DNA of 64,000 nt from the NCBI GenBank assembly GCA_022484595.1, contig JAKVLB010000003.1:124001-188000 (forward strand). Reading direction: 5' to 3'. Of this stretch, positions 31,637 through 40,783 are shown in pieces. Below the pieces are notes generated by a model. The model searched no databases, was not told where the DNA came from, and was given only the letters and a program-made list of their open reading frames with translations. The stretch's first letter is position 1, and each line of letters opens with the position of its first letter. The translations under genes were made by a program, and so were the position numbers. This DNA comes from Mageeibacillus sp. GTDB lineage: Bacteria > Bacillota > Clostridia > Saccharofermentanales > Saccharofermentanaceae.

Positions 31637-31996
31637 TTAAATCTCCTGACAGGAAACACAAAGTTTCAACCGCAGTTTTCCCATGCGCGCCATCAGATCA
31701 GGATCAAACTCCATATTGCATTGTTTAACATAGTAGTAGATCATCCAGATCTGCGAATCCGAAAAATCCACTCCAAGATCACGAAGTTCCTTCTCATTCT
31801 TTTCTATCAGATCCAAAAGCCATGCTATTTCTTCATAAAAAACCGGTCCATCCGGATCCTCCGGCAGATTATCAGGAACTCGTATACAATTATCATCGAG
31901 TTTAACATGTAGTAATTTCTCGATTTTGACTAAGTCGATATTCTTACCATACAAAGTCATCCAGAAACTCATTCTAGGCTCTCGTTCAGTTTTCAC
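31637..31996 (-). CDS. Hypothetical protein (weak DUF4279-like pattern)
   Basis: A 119-residue protein beginning at a GTG with GGGGAG eight bases upstream. The opening MTLYGKNIDLVKIEKLLHVKLD vaguely recalls DUF4279, small proteins with a strand followed by a helix where a theme of ligand threshold occurs; the rest is acidic and helical with two cysteines at the C-terminus (LCVSCQEI). I cannot assign a function. It lies between the arsR operators and the conjugation genes, on the same strand as both. Confidence 0.55.
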   Translation of the reverse strand: MKTEREPRMSFWMTLYGKNIDLVKIEKLLHVKLDDNCIRVPDNLPEDPDGPVFYEEIAWLLDLIEKNEKELRDLGVDFSDSQIWMIYYYVKQCNMEFDPDLMARMGKLRLKLCVSCQEI

Positions 31997-32047
31997 TTTC
32001 TAATCTCCCCAGTCAAATGAACTGTCTATTTTACCGACAAAGAACCT

Positions 32048-32329
32048 TTATTTCTTTTGCCACCAGTGCTTTTTCTTCTTAGACTCTTCCGCAAGTCGTT
32101 CTTGCTCTTTACGTTCCTGCTCAGCAAAGTGCTCGTTATAGTATTCGACATTCTCCAAGATATCATTAAGCTGGTCAGAAGTAAGACCAACCTGCTGTCT
32201 TATCTGAACATAGTTAGTTACTCCAGAATCAACTAACTTCGATACTTGCTCAAACTGATGCTTCGATATCATCACACTAACCTGCGTTTTAAATCTCTCC
32301 GACAAAGGACCTTCCTCTGTCTTAATCAT
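32048..32329 (-). CDS. Hypothetical protein of the conjugation module
   Basis: About 93 residues from the ATG at 32329 (a TTG-initiated form reaches 32362). The middle (ERFKTQVSVMISKHQFEQVSKLVDSGVTNYVQIRQQVGLTSDQLNDILENVEYY) looks helical with a possible HTH, and the C-terminus is a charged tail ending KKKKHWWQKK, which could touch membrane or DNA. No family recognised. It follows a terminator hairpin, so it is either a separate unit or the remnant end of a longer gene. The relaxase gene would be expected around here in Tn1549-type elements. Confidence 0.45.
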   Translation of the reverse strand: MIKTEEGPLSERFKTQVSVMISKHQFEQVSKLVDSGVTNYVQIRQQVGLTSDQLNDILENVEYYNEHFAEQERKEQERLAEESKKKKHWWQKK

Positions 32330-32368
32330 TATACCATTCGTGTAAATAGCCCTTACATGCAAAACACC

Positions 32369-32406
32369 CGCCGCAGGATATCGGAATGAACCGACATCCC
32401 ACGGCG
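32369..32406 (-). terminator. Terminator hairpin after the TTRAP gene
   Basis: A 16-base stem with three wobble pairs and a 6-base loop: CGCCG.. at 32369-32384 pairs with 32391-32406. On the minus strand it is followed by GGTGTTTTG, a modest U-tract. It marks the end of the long conjugation operon. Confidence 0.6.
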
Positions 32407-32426
32407 TGCTTGTTTTTACTTAACGC

Positions 32427-32627
32427 TTAAGCGCGACTAATCCTCTTCTTAAGAAGATTGAACTCCGTATCCGACATCTTAAGAAGCTTCTCGAGAAGCT
32501 TCTGTGTCTGATAGGAAAGCTCCGGATACTTGATATACGGCATCTTTGCCAGGATATCCGTGATTGCTGTTTCTCTGGTCGTAATATCAAAGATCTTCAG
32601 AAGTGATCTCTGTTCAGCATTCATCAT
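32427..32627 (-). CDS. Transposon-transfer assisting (TTRAP) family-like protein
   Basis: A 66-residue protein, MMNAEQRSLLKIFDITTRETAITDILAKM, then a helix ending KMSDTEFNLL. The pattern (E..LL.ifD..tR...i..i..m, a gap, then L..kLl.MsD.EF..L) matches the small TTRAP family found in clostridial conjugative elements. The start overlaps the ArdC-like stop by 4 bases with AAAGGAGG before it. The mechanism of the family is not established. Confidence 0.55.
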   Translation of the reverse strand: MMNAEQRSLLKIFDITTRETAITDILAKMPYIKYPELSYQTQKLLEKLLKMSDTEFNLLKKRISRA

Positions 32628-34345
32628 CGAACCGCCTCCTTTGCTTTGGCAGTGGCTGGTTCAGCCTTGACCTTATCAACAACAGCCTGATTCTCTTTTA
32701 GGCTCTTGAGAATAGACTTCTTTGTCGGGGGCTTGATCCTGTCTGAAGTTTTGTCACCATGTGGCTTCTCGACAACAGACTCCATGACCTTCTCACGGTC
32801 CTTCAGGATCTGTTCGCACTCTTTGATTGCTCCCTGTACAAGGGGACTTTCCTTAAACTCGGAAATGTGGTTGATGGCAGCGGTCTGCACCTGACCGATC
32901 TGCATCAGGGGATACTTACAATCATTAACGGCACTGTTCTCATCATGGAGAATAAAGCCGATACCGGTAACAGCATTAAGTCTCTGAGGCGGAATCGTAT
33001 CGAGGATCTCGAACGCTTCCTTCAGATCAGCTGTCTCATGGTATTCTCCGTAAGTAGGGTGCTCCATGCACTCGGCAACATAAAAGGTGATAGACGCCTT
33101 GGCTGCTTCCTGTACCTGTTCGGATACGTGATACTTCTCACGAAATGCCTGCAGGTCAGCAAGGAGCACACTTGCATCAGCTGACTCCAGGCAATCGGCT
33201 TCGACCACACCCTTAAGATAATCCTCTACACCGTCCAAAGACTTGGTATCGTTTGTAACAAGTCCTTCCTTAAGATCAACAAGCGCCTGCTCACGGTCAT
33301 CGATCATGTCGTTATAAGAATACGGATCAACATCGTAAGCAAAAGCATCCAGCCTTACGGCAAGAAGCTCAGCAGCTTCGTCGATCGTCATATTCTCGAC
33401 ATGCTCAAGATGGATCTCCTTCATGTGACCTTCGATGTCATCGATCATGGACGCGGCTGCACGACGGATAGTAAGAAGCGAATCCTTGATCTCAGAAAGC
33501 TCTTTTCCCTGAGACCATCCGGCTACATATCCGAAGCTGTAATCAGAAGTATCTATACCGAAGTGCTGACATACCGTGTATGCCACAGACTCAGCTTCGA
33601 CTTCCTTCTCGGATCTCGTCTGCTGCTTCTTCTCGACGTAGGACTGTTCCTTGTCCTGCTGGACGGAGTGCAGCTTCTGATGTGCCATCTCATGGATCGC
33701 AGTCTTGATCGTCTGCATTTCACTCATGCCTTCCTTGATCGCTATACGATTCTCCGTCTGATGGAAGTATCCCTTGGCACCTGTTTTGATATCTTCGAAA
33801 GCAATCGGCACAGGACAAGTTCTCTTCAGTGCTTCGAAGAAGTCCTGGAAGTTCTTCACGTTACCCTGAAGCTCCGTCGCAAGAGTCGGTAGCTCCTTAC
33901 CATCGGTCTGGGATACATCAAATACATTCACGACCTTGAAGGAAGGTCTTTGTACTTCGACCGTCTCCTTAACGGTCTGTCCGTTCTCATCCTTAATGGG
34001 TTCATGAGTCTCGGGATCGACCTTATCTCTCTCGACCTTCTCCTTATAAGGATTCCATGCAAGGATACGGATCGCCTTCTCGCCCTTATTGACGTTTCTG
34101 CTAAAGTCCTTCTGCCACTGCGTGTAGCCTGCAACCATCGTCGCATCCGGCTTTTGCATCGCGATAAGGATCGTGTTATTCAAGCTATACTCATGGAACT
34201 TGCTCATGGTATTAAGCCAATTCACATACTTATCGGAACTGAAAAGTTCCTTAATACCGGTCTCAAGTTTATCCGTGATCTCCTTGACCTTGTCGCGGCG
34301 GATCTGCTCAACATCGGTCTTCTTTTCCATTACAGTGTTTTCCAT
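32624..34345 (-). CDS. ArdC-like ssDNA-binding protein with a metallopeptidase domain
   Basis: 573 residues. The N-terminal 130 residues carry the ArdC N-domain pattern (YVNWLNTMSKFHEYSLNNTILIAMQKPDATMVAGYTQWQKDFSRNVNKGEKAIRIL). A zinc metallopeptidase region follows, with the HExxH site AIHEMAHQKLHS near 217. The remaining C-terminal part is helical and resembles element-encoded LPD/DUF3849-type domains. ArdC proteins protect incoming single-stranded DNA from restriction. The ATG follows GGAGG. It is downstream of a small peptide gene and a terminator. Confidence 0.8.
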   Translation of the reverse strand: MENTVMEKKTDVEQIRRDKVKEITDKLETGIKELFSSDKYVNWLNTMSKFHEYSLNNTILIAMQKPDATMVAGYTQWQKDFSRNVNKGEKAIRILAWNPYKEKVERDKVDPETHEPIKDENGQTVKETVEVQRPSFKVVNVFDVSQTDGKELPTLATELQGNVKNFQDFFEALKRTCPVPIAFEDIKTGAKGYFHQTENRIAIKEGMSEMQTIKTAIHEMAHQKLHSVQQDKEQSYVEKKQQTRSEKEVEAESVAYTVCQHFGIDTSDYSFGYVAGWSQGKELSEIKDSLLTIRRAAASMIDDIEGHMKEIHLEHVENMTIDEAAELLAVRLDAFAYDVDPYSYNDMIDDREQALVDLKEGLVTNDTKSLDGVEDYLKGVVEADCLESADASVLLADLQAFREKYHVSEQVQEAAKASITFYVAECMEHPTYGEYHETADLKEAFEILDTIPPQRLNAVTGIGFILHDENSAVNDCKYPLMQIGQVQTAAINHISEFKESPLVQGAIKECEQILKDREKVMESVVEKPHGDKTSDRIKPPTKKSILKSLKENQAVVDKVKAEPATAKAKEAVR

Positions 34346-34368
34346 TTTTAACCTCCAAAATTTGTAGT

Positions 34369-34402
34369 AATGAAAAGCAGGGATAGATCGCTCTACCCCT
34401 GC
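34369..34402 (-). terminator. Intrinsic terminator after the 29-residue gene
   Basis: An 11-base stem (GCAGGG.. at 34377-34387 with 34392-34402, one G-U pair) and a 4-base loop, followed on the minus strand by TTTTCATT. Partial read-through would allow expression of the ArdC-like gene. Confidence 0.75.
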
Positions 34403-34427
34403 CTTAGGTCTTAATTGCTCTTACGGC

Positions 34428-34517
34428 TTACTGCTTCTTGCCGTAGTTCTTAAGAGCCTTCGAATAATCGTTAAGTCTCTTAGCAGTAGCTTCAGTATTC
34501 TTATTCTGCTTCTCCAT
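34428..34517 (-). CDS. Small 29-residue basic peptide gene
   Basis: The minus strand has an excellent ribosome site, AGGGAGGTGACAAGGT, before an ATG at 34517 and a frame of 29 codons to a TAA at 34428. The peptide begins MEKQNKNTEATAKRLNDY and ends YGKKQ, is Lys- and Asn-rich and probably helical. It lies 19 bases after the DUF5688 gene and is directly followed by a terminator. Short genes of this kind are often missed. No function is known. Confidence 0.6.
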   Translation of the reverse strand: MEKQNKNTEATAKRLNDYSKALKNYGKKQ

Positions 34518-34536
34518 ACCTTGTCACCTCCCTTCA

Positions 34537-35592
34537 TCAAAGTGCCTGCTCGGCCTTCTTAACCGGAGCAGGAGCAGTCTTTTTCATGTCCTCAACCTTT
34601 GCCTTCTTCTCAGCAAGCTTGCCAAGGACAGAACCCTTCTCCTGGGTCTTATCCTTCTGTGCCTTACGATTCTCGAACTTGTCAGTCCTCTCGAAGAGCT
34701 TTTCCTTTGCATCGAAGTGATAAACATGATTGGAAAGTTGTTCCTTGGGATCAACGGTATTCTCATTGATGTCCTTCACCATGTTCTCGAGCATCTTATA
34801 GTCACCCTTGTCAGGGATGATGATGACCTCATTGGTAGAAGACGGAAGCATTACGAAGTCGCCACCCATCTTGTCAGAGATCTCATCCATCACACCGGGA
34901 TAGAAAAGTGCGGCCGCACCGTTTACCATCGACTGATTGGTGACGATCATCATCTCGTTCATACCGGGAGCCGGAGCATCGGGGAGCTCATCCGCCATAA
35001 CCTCAGGCATCATGTCGGAGATAACGTTATACATGGAATCGATCTTTACCGGCATTACTTCAGGTGCACTTTCCATCGCATCCTTGAAAAGCTGCTCTTC
35101 GGAAATACCATAGTGATCAAGAAGATCCTTGTTCACGATGGTGCTCGCCATGCCGTTCGGCCCCTGATCAACTGCGATATGGCAGGTGATAACAAGATCA
35201 TCCACGACCTTATGAGGCGCGGAGTTTACAAGATCTTCGTTCTTCTCGGCGTTACTTACACGGATGAAGAGATGCTCCTTTGCCTGATCATAATCCATAA
35301 GCCAGGACATATTCTGAAGGTGCTCGGGCGCCTTGGTCTGAAGCACGTCGGCAATGTGATCCATTACCTCATCAAAAGGCTTGCCGTTCTGATAATCCTC
35401 GAAGAAGGCGTTGAGATTTGCAGCAGGAGCTGCCATCTGGCCTTCAGGTCTTACGGTAAGAGAATCGTAGGTCATACCGATCTTGCTTACCTCAGCGATC
35501 GATACCTTCGCATCCTTGTATTCATCAGGGAGATAATCCTTGACTACTGCTTCTACTTCCTTCTTAAACTCGTCGTAATTCATATTGTTCAT
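34537..35592 (-). CDS. DUF5688 family protein
   Basis: A 351-residue protein beginning MNNMNYDEFKKEVEAVVKDYLPDEYKDAKVSIAEVSKIGMTYDSLTVRP, the start typical of DUF5688, with VNSAPHKVVDDLVITCHI in the middle and IVTNQSMVNGAAALFYPGVMDEISDKMGGDFVMLPSSTNEVIIIPD further on. The family is common in clostridial mobile elements, function unknown. The ATG at 35592 follows GGAGG. It is placed between topB and the small peptide gene in one transcript. Confidence 0.8.
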   Translation of the reverse strand: MNNMNYDEFKKEVEAVVKDYLPDEYKDAKVSIAEVSKIGMTYDSLTVRPEGQMAAPAANLNAFFEDYQNGKPFDEVMDHIADVLQTKAPEHLQNMSWLMDYDQAKEHLFIRVSNAEKNEDLVNSAPHKVVDDLVITCHIAVDQGPNGMASTIVNKDLLDHYGISEEQLFKDAMESAPEVMPVKIDSMYNVISDMMPEVMADELPDAPAPGMNEMMIVTNQSMVNGAAALFYPGVMDEISDKMGGDFVMLPSSTNEVIIIPDKGDYKMLENMVKDINENTVDPKEQLSNHVYHFDAKEKLFERTDKFENRKAQKDKTQEKGSVLGKLAEKKAKVEDMKKTAPAPVKKAEQAL

Positions 35593-35606
35593 AAAAAATA
35601 CCTCCA

Positions 35607-37703
35607 TTAGTTATTTGAATTGTTGTCCGGGAAATCGAGATTTAAGTTCACGAATGTCCCTGTGTCTTCCATGACGATATCCGCGTCGAAGTTCTTGTCT
35701 TTCTTCCGCGAATACAGTCCCTTCACATGTGTCCTTCCATCCTTAAGAAGTGCAGCAACCATTGTTTTTGTCACTTTCTTCTTCATAGATGAAAGAAGCT
35801 TGTTATCCTTAACGATGAAGAATTTGCAGTCTTTGTTACTGCAATAAAAGCTCTTCTGTCCCTCATATACGGAAGATCCGCATCTCGGGCACTTACCGAT
35901 CACTTCTTTGACCGAAGATGATGCAAACTTACTTGCAGCTTCAGAAGAGGCTTCCTTATTTGAGTTGATCATGTTACCCGTAAAGGTACTGATGCTCCTC
36001 ATGAAGCCTTCCGCATCTTTCTGTCCGCGTTCGATCTGCATAAGAGAATTTTCCCAGTCAGCCGTAAGCTTCGGGGACTTCAGCACTTCGGGAAGGATCT
36101 TTATTAGCGTGATACCTTCTTCCGTCGGAATAAGCTGTTTCCCCTTACGCTCGGCATAGTGACAAGAGATGATCTTCTCGATCATGGAAGCTCGTGTTGC
36201 AGGAGTGCCGATACCTTTCTTCTCCGTATCCTCATCGAAGTCTTCATTTCCTGCCGTCTCCATGGAAGACAGCAATGAATCTTCCGTAAACTGCTTCGGC
36301 GGAGAAGTAAAGTGCTCTGACTTTCTCATATCAACGCCCTTTAAGATCTGTCCGTTTGTTACTTCGGGAAGTTCTATCGGCTCCTTCTCGTCATCGTTTT
36401 TATCGGTATTTCCAATAAAAGATCGATATGCTTTCTCGATACCTTTCCATCCAAGTTCCAAGACGGTCTTACCCTTTGCCTTGAACTCTTCGCCCTGACA
36501 CATCACGGTCACTTCCGTATCCAAGAAGATATGAGAAATGCCGGTAGCACATAAAAGCTGCTTTGAAATAAGCATCAATATGTCCTGTTCAGGCTTAGGA
36601 AGCTCTGAGATCTTCGCTTTTGCGATCTCGGCTGTCGGGATGATCGCATGGTGATCAGAAACCTTCTTACTGTTAAGGACTCGTCTTACATCAGGATCTC
36701 CGGAAGATGCTTTTCCGAACGGGAACATCGATCTTACAAGACTTACCATCGACATGGCCGTATCTTCCATATCTTCGGTAAGAAACCTGCTGTCCGTTCT
36801 CGGGTAGGTGACAAGCTTCTTCTCGTAAAGGGACTGCGTAGCATTTAAGGTCTGCTGCGCGGTCATGCCAAGATAGCGGTTTGCCTCTCTTTGCAAGGTA
36901 GTGAGATCAAAGAGCTTCGGCGGATTTACAGACTTTCTGGTCTGAATCACGGACGTGACATTTGCATCCGCACCGCTACATTTATCGACGATACGATCCG
37001 CTTCATCCTCATCGAAGATCTTTTCTTTCACGGCTTCGAAGTCTCCTGACTTCAAATGCACATTAAAGTATCTCTGCTTCACGAAGTTTCTGATAGAGTC
37101 ATCGCGCTGTACGATCATGGCAAGTGTCGGAGTCTGAACTCTTCCCACCGTAAGTTTTCTGCCATACAAGGTAGAGAAAAGTCTTGTGGCATTGATGCCG
37201 ACAAGCCAGTCTGCTTCCGACCTTGATATCGCTGCATCATAAAGATTATCGTAATCGTGCCCGGGCTTAAGATTCATGAACCCTTCGCGGATTGCTTCAT
37301 CTTCCATGGAACTGATCCAAAGTCTTTTGAAAGGCTTATTGCATCGCGCTTCGTTATAAACAAGACGGAAGATAAGCTCTCCTTCACGCCCGGCATCTGT
37401 TGCACAGATCAACTCATCCACATCATCGCGGAGCATAAGCGTTCTTAACACCTTGAACTGAGACTTCTTATCCGATGTCACTTCCCACTTGAAGCTCTGG
37501 GGGAGTATCGGAAGATCGTCTCTGTTCCATGACTTGTACTTCTCGTCGTATGCATCTGCCTGGCAAAGCGATACGAGATGACCAAAGCACCACGAAACGA
37601 TATATCCGTTTCCTTCCAAGTATCCGTCGCATCTTTTATTTGCACCGATGACCGATGCAATAGACTGACCGACACTCGGCTTTTCTGCTATTACAAGTTT
37701 CAT
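35607..37703 (-). CDS. topB: DNA topoisomerase III
   Basis: Type IA topoisomerase of 698 residues. TOPRIM begins at KLVIAEKPSVGQSIA with DAGREGELIFRLVY near 103; the active-site tyrosine is in LVTYPRTDSRFL near 299; and a zinc finger CPRCGSSV..YCSNKDC closes the chain. Type IA enzymes of this kind are carried by Tn1549-family elements, where they probably resolve single-stranded intermediates of transfer. It starts after GAGGTG and is followed by DUF5688. Confidence 0.95.
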   Translation of the reverse strand: MKLVIAEKPSVGQSIASVIGANKRCDGYLEGNGYIVSWCFGHLVSLCQADAYDEKYKSWNRDDLPILPQSFKWEVTSDKKSQFKVLRTLMLRDDVDELICATDAGREGELIFRLVYNEARCNKPFKRLWISSMEDEAIREGFMNLKPGHDYDNLYDAAISRSEADWLVGINATRLFSTLYGRKLTVGRVQTPTLAMIVQRDDSIRNFVKQRYFNVHLKSGDFEAVKEKIFDEDEADRIVDKCSGADANVTSVIQTRKSVNPPKLFDLTTLQREANRYLGMTAQQTLNATQSLYEKKLVTYPRTDSRFLTEDMEDTAMSMVSLVRSMFPFGKASSGDPDVRRVLNSKKVSDHHAIIPTAEIAKAKISELPKPEQDILMLISKQLLCATGISHIFLDTEVTVMCQGEEFKAKGKTVLELGWKGIEKAYRSFIGNTDKNDDEKEPIELPEVTNGQILKGVDMRKSEHFTSPPKQFTEDSLLSSMETAGNEDFDEDTEKKGIGTPATRASMIEKIISCHYAERKGKQLIPTEEGITLIKILPEVLKSPKLTADWENSLMQIERGQKDAEGFMRSISTFTGNMINSNKEASSEAASKFASSSVKEVIGKCPRCGSSVYEGQKSFYCSNKDCKFFIVKDNKLLSSMKKKVTKTMVAALLKDGRTHVKGLYSRKKDKNFDADIVMEDTGTFVNLNLDFPDNNSNN

Positions 37704-37742
37704 TTTTGGGTATTCACCTCACTTTCTTAAGTTTTAGGGGAT

Positions 37743-37776
37743 AAAAAAGGAGCCTCGCTTGCTAAGGCGGGACTCC
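37743..37776 (-). terminator. Intrinsic terminator between the DUF4366 gene and topB
   Basis: GGAGTCCCGCCT and AGCGAGGCTCC pair with one mismatch and wobble pairs, followed on the minus strand by TTTTTTATC. It lies about 30 bases after the DUF4366 stop and splits the module into two transcripts. Confidence 0.75.
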
Positions 37777-37803
37777 CGAAAGGAGCAGTAATATCATGTT
37801 GTC

Positions 37804-38586
37804 TTACTCCTCGTCTTCTTCCTCTTCAGACTCATCTTCAGATTCATCCTCATAGGACTCATCCTCGTTCTCGGTCTCTTCGTCAACCTCTTCGTCGTCT
37901 TCAAACTCGGCGTCCTCGTTGATCTTTCCGTTCTTCTTAGGCTTGATCTTCACGATGTAATAACCGCCACCAATCACGGCTACTGCTGCAACTACGATAA
38001 GGAGAGTCTTTAAGGATCCGAAGTTAAACTTGGATTCCTTCTTAGGGGCTTCCGTTCCGTCAGCTTCGGTCTCAACGGGATCTCCGTTCTCATCAAGTAC
38101 GGGTTCAGTAGTTTCGCCTGTTTCGGCCGGAATACCGTCGGGGAAGTATTCCTGAACTTCCTCTTCGGACATGATTGCCATCAGGTCAGAGTTATCTACC
38201 TGATTTAAGAAGTGGACATTATCGCCGTTCTTCATGTGCTCGATCACGATATAGAACGTGTGATTGTCTCTTGTCGTAACAGTGAGGAACTCAATACTCT
38301 CGGCTTCCTCATCTGCAATATCATCCTGCAAGCTCATGTTTCCGTCGGGTGTAAGACCGAAGGATACGGGATTCTCAGGCTCTTCCGGGATCTCATTGAT
38401 AATTGCCGGCACTGTTTCCACAGGTTCCGTCTCAACCTGTTGTGTTTCCTCAGCAGCTGTAGTTTCTTCCGGGGGAGTAGTCTCTTCGGGGATAGGATCA
38501 GCCCATACTGCTCCTGCCATAGATCCGACCATTAAAAAAGCGGCAAGGATTCCTGCCGCCTTATGCTTCAATCTGTTCTTAATCAT
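37804..38586 (-). CDS. DUF4366 mobile-element surface protein
   Basis: About 260 residues. A signal peptide (NRLKHKAAGILAAFLMVGSMAGAVWA) is followed by a Thr/Glu/Pro-rich low-complexity stretch, a compact domain with VTTRDNHTFYIVIEHMKNGDNVHFLNQVDNSDLMAIM (DUF4366 core), a transmembrane helix (SLKTLLIVVAAVAVIGGGYYIV) and a very acidic cytoplasmic tail. It matches the CD1107-type proteins of clostridial elements. I use the ATG at 38586, which overlaps the DUF4315 stop by 8 bases; a start at 38607 is also open. It is probably part of the mating-pair surface structure. Confidence 0.85.
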   Translation of the reverse strand: MIKNRLKHKAAGILAAFLMVGSMAGAVWADPIPEETTPPEETTAAEETQQVETEPVETVPAIINEIPEEPENPVSFGLTPDGNMSLQDDIADEEAESIEFLTVTTRDNHTFYIVIEHMKNGDNVHFLNQVDNSDLMAIMSEEEVQEYFPDGIPAETGETTEPVLDENGDPVETEADGTEAPKKESKFNFGSLKTLLIVVAAVAVIGGGYYIVKIKPKKNGKINEDAEFEDDEEVDEETENEDESYEDESEDESEEEEDEE

Positions 38587-38839
38587 CGATTTCAACCTCG
38601 CTTTCATGATTTTTATAGGGGACAGTCGGACGGGGCTGACTGTTCATCTGCTTAAAGAGTTCGAGTTTTTCGAGAACATCGCCGTCTTTTCCGACGATTC
38701 CACGCATAACCTCAATGATCTCTTCGTTCTCCGCCTGTTCGCGCATCGAGTTCAGTTCCTGAAGATGAAGCTCCATCTCGCGCATCTTCTTTTTGTTCTT
38801 CTCGATCTCTTCGCGGATCTTTCGATTCTTCTTGTTCAT
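38579..38839 (-). CDS. DUF4315 family coiled-coil protein
   Basis: An 86-residue protein beginning MNKKNRKIREEIEKNKKKMREMELHLQELNSMREQAENEEIIEVMRGIV, a heptad-like helix and the AENxEII motif of DUF4315, found between NlpC/P60 and DUF4366 genes in Tn1549-type modules. The ATG at 38839 follows AAAGGAG. Function unknown; possibly a helical spacer or scaffold. Confidence 0.8.
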   Translation of the reverse strand: MNKKNRKIREEIEKNKKKMREMELHLQELNSMREQAENEEIIEVMRGIVGKDGDVLEKLELFKQMNSQPRPTVPYKNHESEVEIDD

Positions 38840-38862
38840 GTTCTTTAAATCTCCTTTCCTGC

Positions 38863-40761
38863 TTACGGAAGTCGTCCGAAGCATAAAAAATGTTCTTGCC
38901 AGTAGGGTGTGTTGATTGATGTGTACTGGATAGGTTTACCGCAGTGGATCATCATTCCGTCTCCGACATAGATACCGACATGACTTGCAGGACCGTCGCA
39001 ATCGTAAGTCTTCTCGAAGAAGATGATGTCTCCTGGCTGCGCGTCGGCAGGACTTACATAAGTTACATAGTTAAGAAGTCCGCTTGCAGTCTGTCGTCCG
39101 ATGCTCCAACCGTTTCCGCAATTGTTGATTACCCAAGATACGAATCCCGAGCAGTCAAAACTTGTAGAAGGGGATGAGCCACCGAATACATACGGATAAC
39201 CCAAATACTTCTCCGCTTCCGCGATCATGTTGGCAAATCGTTCATCGGATAATGCATCTGGCGGTATCTGATAAGAGATACCGGGCGGCACGATCGGATC
39301 TCCGAAAAGATATCTTCTATTGCCGCACGTCGCCTGATATGCCTGAAACATCTGAAATTCTTCATCGTCCAATTCATCAAAGACGACCATATTAAGCCCG
39401 TGATTCGTAAGTTCCACATTTAAGATGTGATACTCATATTCTTCGGTCTCGATAACCGTAACCGTCTGAGTAATGACTCTTCCGGTCTTTGGATCTCTGA
39501 CCTGTCTTGTGACTTGTCGCTCGACCTCGCGAGTTCTGGTCTCCGTTGTCTCCCAGACATTAAGTTGATACTGCGCTGCAAATAGATCATCCATCTCGGA
39601 TTCGACATCATCTGCTTCAAACTCGCCATACAGCACAGTCAGATAGGAAATAAGAGCATATGGATCATGAGATATCTCATCGATCTGATACTGATACTCA
39701 TCATAATCAGGATGCGATGTCTCCATATCATCAATCTGAGTCTGCAAAGCCGATTCAAGACCGCAGTAATAGGCTTCGGCCGCTAGGATCTCCTCATCTG
39801 TGGCAAGATATGAAGTTCCGATTATCACTCCGCCTGAACCACTACTCACCGGTCCGCACATGGTCAATGAGCTGGCGATCATAAAGACTCCAAGACCGAT
39901 AAGTATAGCTATCGCAACACCGCCCTTATGGTCCTCAACAAAGTTTTGTATCTTCTCCTTGAGCCTTGCTCCAAGACCTCCATCCTTTGTTGCCGTCGAT
40001 CTTTTGGGTGTAAGTATGGATCCTGAATCGCTGTTACGCTTCTTGGCAGCATACTGTTTCTTAATGGCTCTTTTCTGCTGCTCCTTCCTGCGTGACGGCT
40101 TATCCCTGATCACTTCCGTCTCTTCGTCGTCGAAATGTAATCGTCCCGATGATTCTTTCGAAGAATAATTACTGTTATCTCGGTTTCTTCTGTCTTTACC
40201 GGACTCGAACTTCAGGGATGATACCTTTCTTACGGCACCTTCTCCGACCTGCAAACCTTCATTTGCCGCCTCGACAGATGAGTTGTCGTCAGAGTTTTCC
40301 GATACCTTCTGATGAAGCTGGGAACCGGCATAGGATACGGCACGATCATCGAAATGAAGCCTTTTATACTGTTCCTTCTTGATCGCCTTCTTACGGGCTT
40401 TCTTAAGGTCAACTTCTTTCTTCTTAGGCTTTACTTTCTCATGAAGTACACCCCTTTGAAGGCTCTCGTCCTTAAGACTTACTTCCTTCCCGGATAATCT
40501 CGGACCATCCTTCTCGGTCAGCTTAGTCGGCTTCTTAGAAGATTCAGGGGATGAAAAATCCCGAGAAAGCTTTTCTTCTCTTCCTCGGGATAATTCCAGG
40601 TCCGGTATCTGCCTTTGATCAGAGACGTCATATTGACCATCTTCTATATTTTCTCGATACCGTTCTCCGTACATCCTCTGCCGTCGTTTATTTGAAGACG
40701 GTTCTACCTGCGACACTCGATCCGAACTGCGGACACTGTCATCACTTAATCCATTCCGCAT
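38863..40761 (-). CDS. NlpC/P60 (C40) peptidoglycan hydrolase of the conjugation module
   Basis: A 632-residue protein (CD1108-like). It has a long basic and polar cytoplasmic part of about 280 residues, one transmembrane segment (HKGGVAIAILIGLGVFMIASSLTMCG), an extracellular linker, and a C-terminal NlpC/P60 domain. The catalytic Cys is in STSFDCSGFVSWV near 537 and the His is in ASHVGIYVGDGMMIHCG near 595. It would open the wall for the mating channel, like Orf14/VirB1-type proteins. The ATG follows GGAGG. Confidence 0.88.
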   Translation of the reverse strand: MRNGLSDDSVRSSDRVSQVEPSSNKRRQRMYGERYRENIEDGQYDVSDQRQIPDLELSRGREEKLSRDFSSPESSKKPTKLTEKDGPRLSGKEVSLKDESLQRGVLHEKVKPKKKEVDLKKARKKAIKKEQYKRLHFDDRAVSYAGSQLHQKVSENSDDNSSVEAANEGLQVGEGAVRKVSSLKFESGKDRRNRDNSNYSSKESSGRLHFDDEETEVIRDKPSRRKEQQKRAIKKQYAAKKRNSDSGSILTPKRSTATKDGGLGARLKEKIQNFVEDHKGGVAIAILIGLGVFMIASSLTMCGPVSSGSGGVIIGTSYLATDEEILAAEAYYCGLESALQTQIDDMETSHPDYDEYQYQIDEISHDPYALISYLTVLYGEFEADDVESEMDDLFAAQYQLNVWETTETRTREVERQVTRQVRDPKTGRVITQTVTVIETEEYEYHILNVELTNHGLNMVVFDELDDEEFQMFQAYQATCGNRRYLFGDPIVPPGISYQIPPDALSDERFANMIAEAEKYLGYPYVFGGSSPSTSFDCSGFVSWVINNCGNGWSIGRQTASGLLNYVTYVSPADAQPGDIIFFEKTYDCDGPASHVGIYVGDGMMIHCGKPIQYTSINTPYWQEHFLCFGRLP

Positions 40762-40783
40762 AAGATCTTACCTCCGCATGCGA

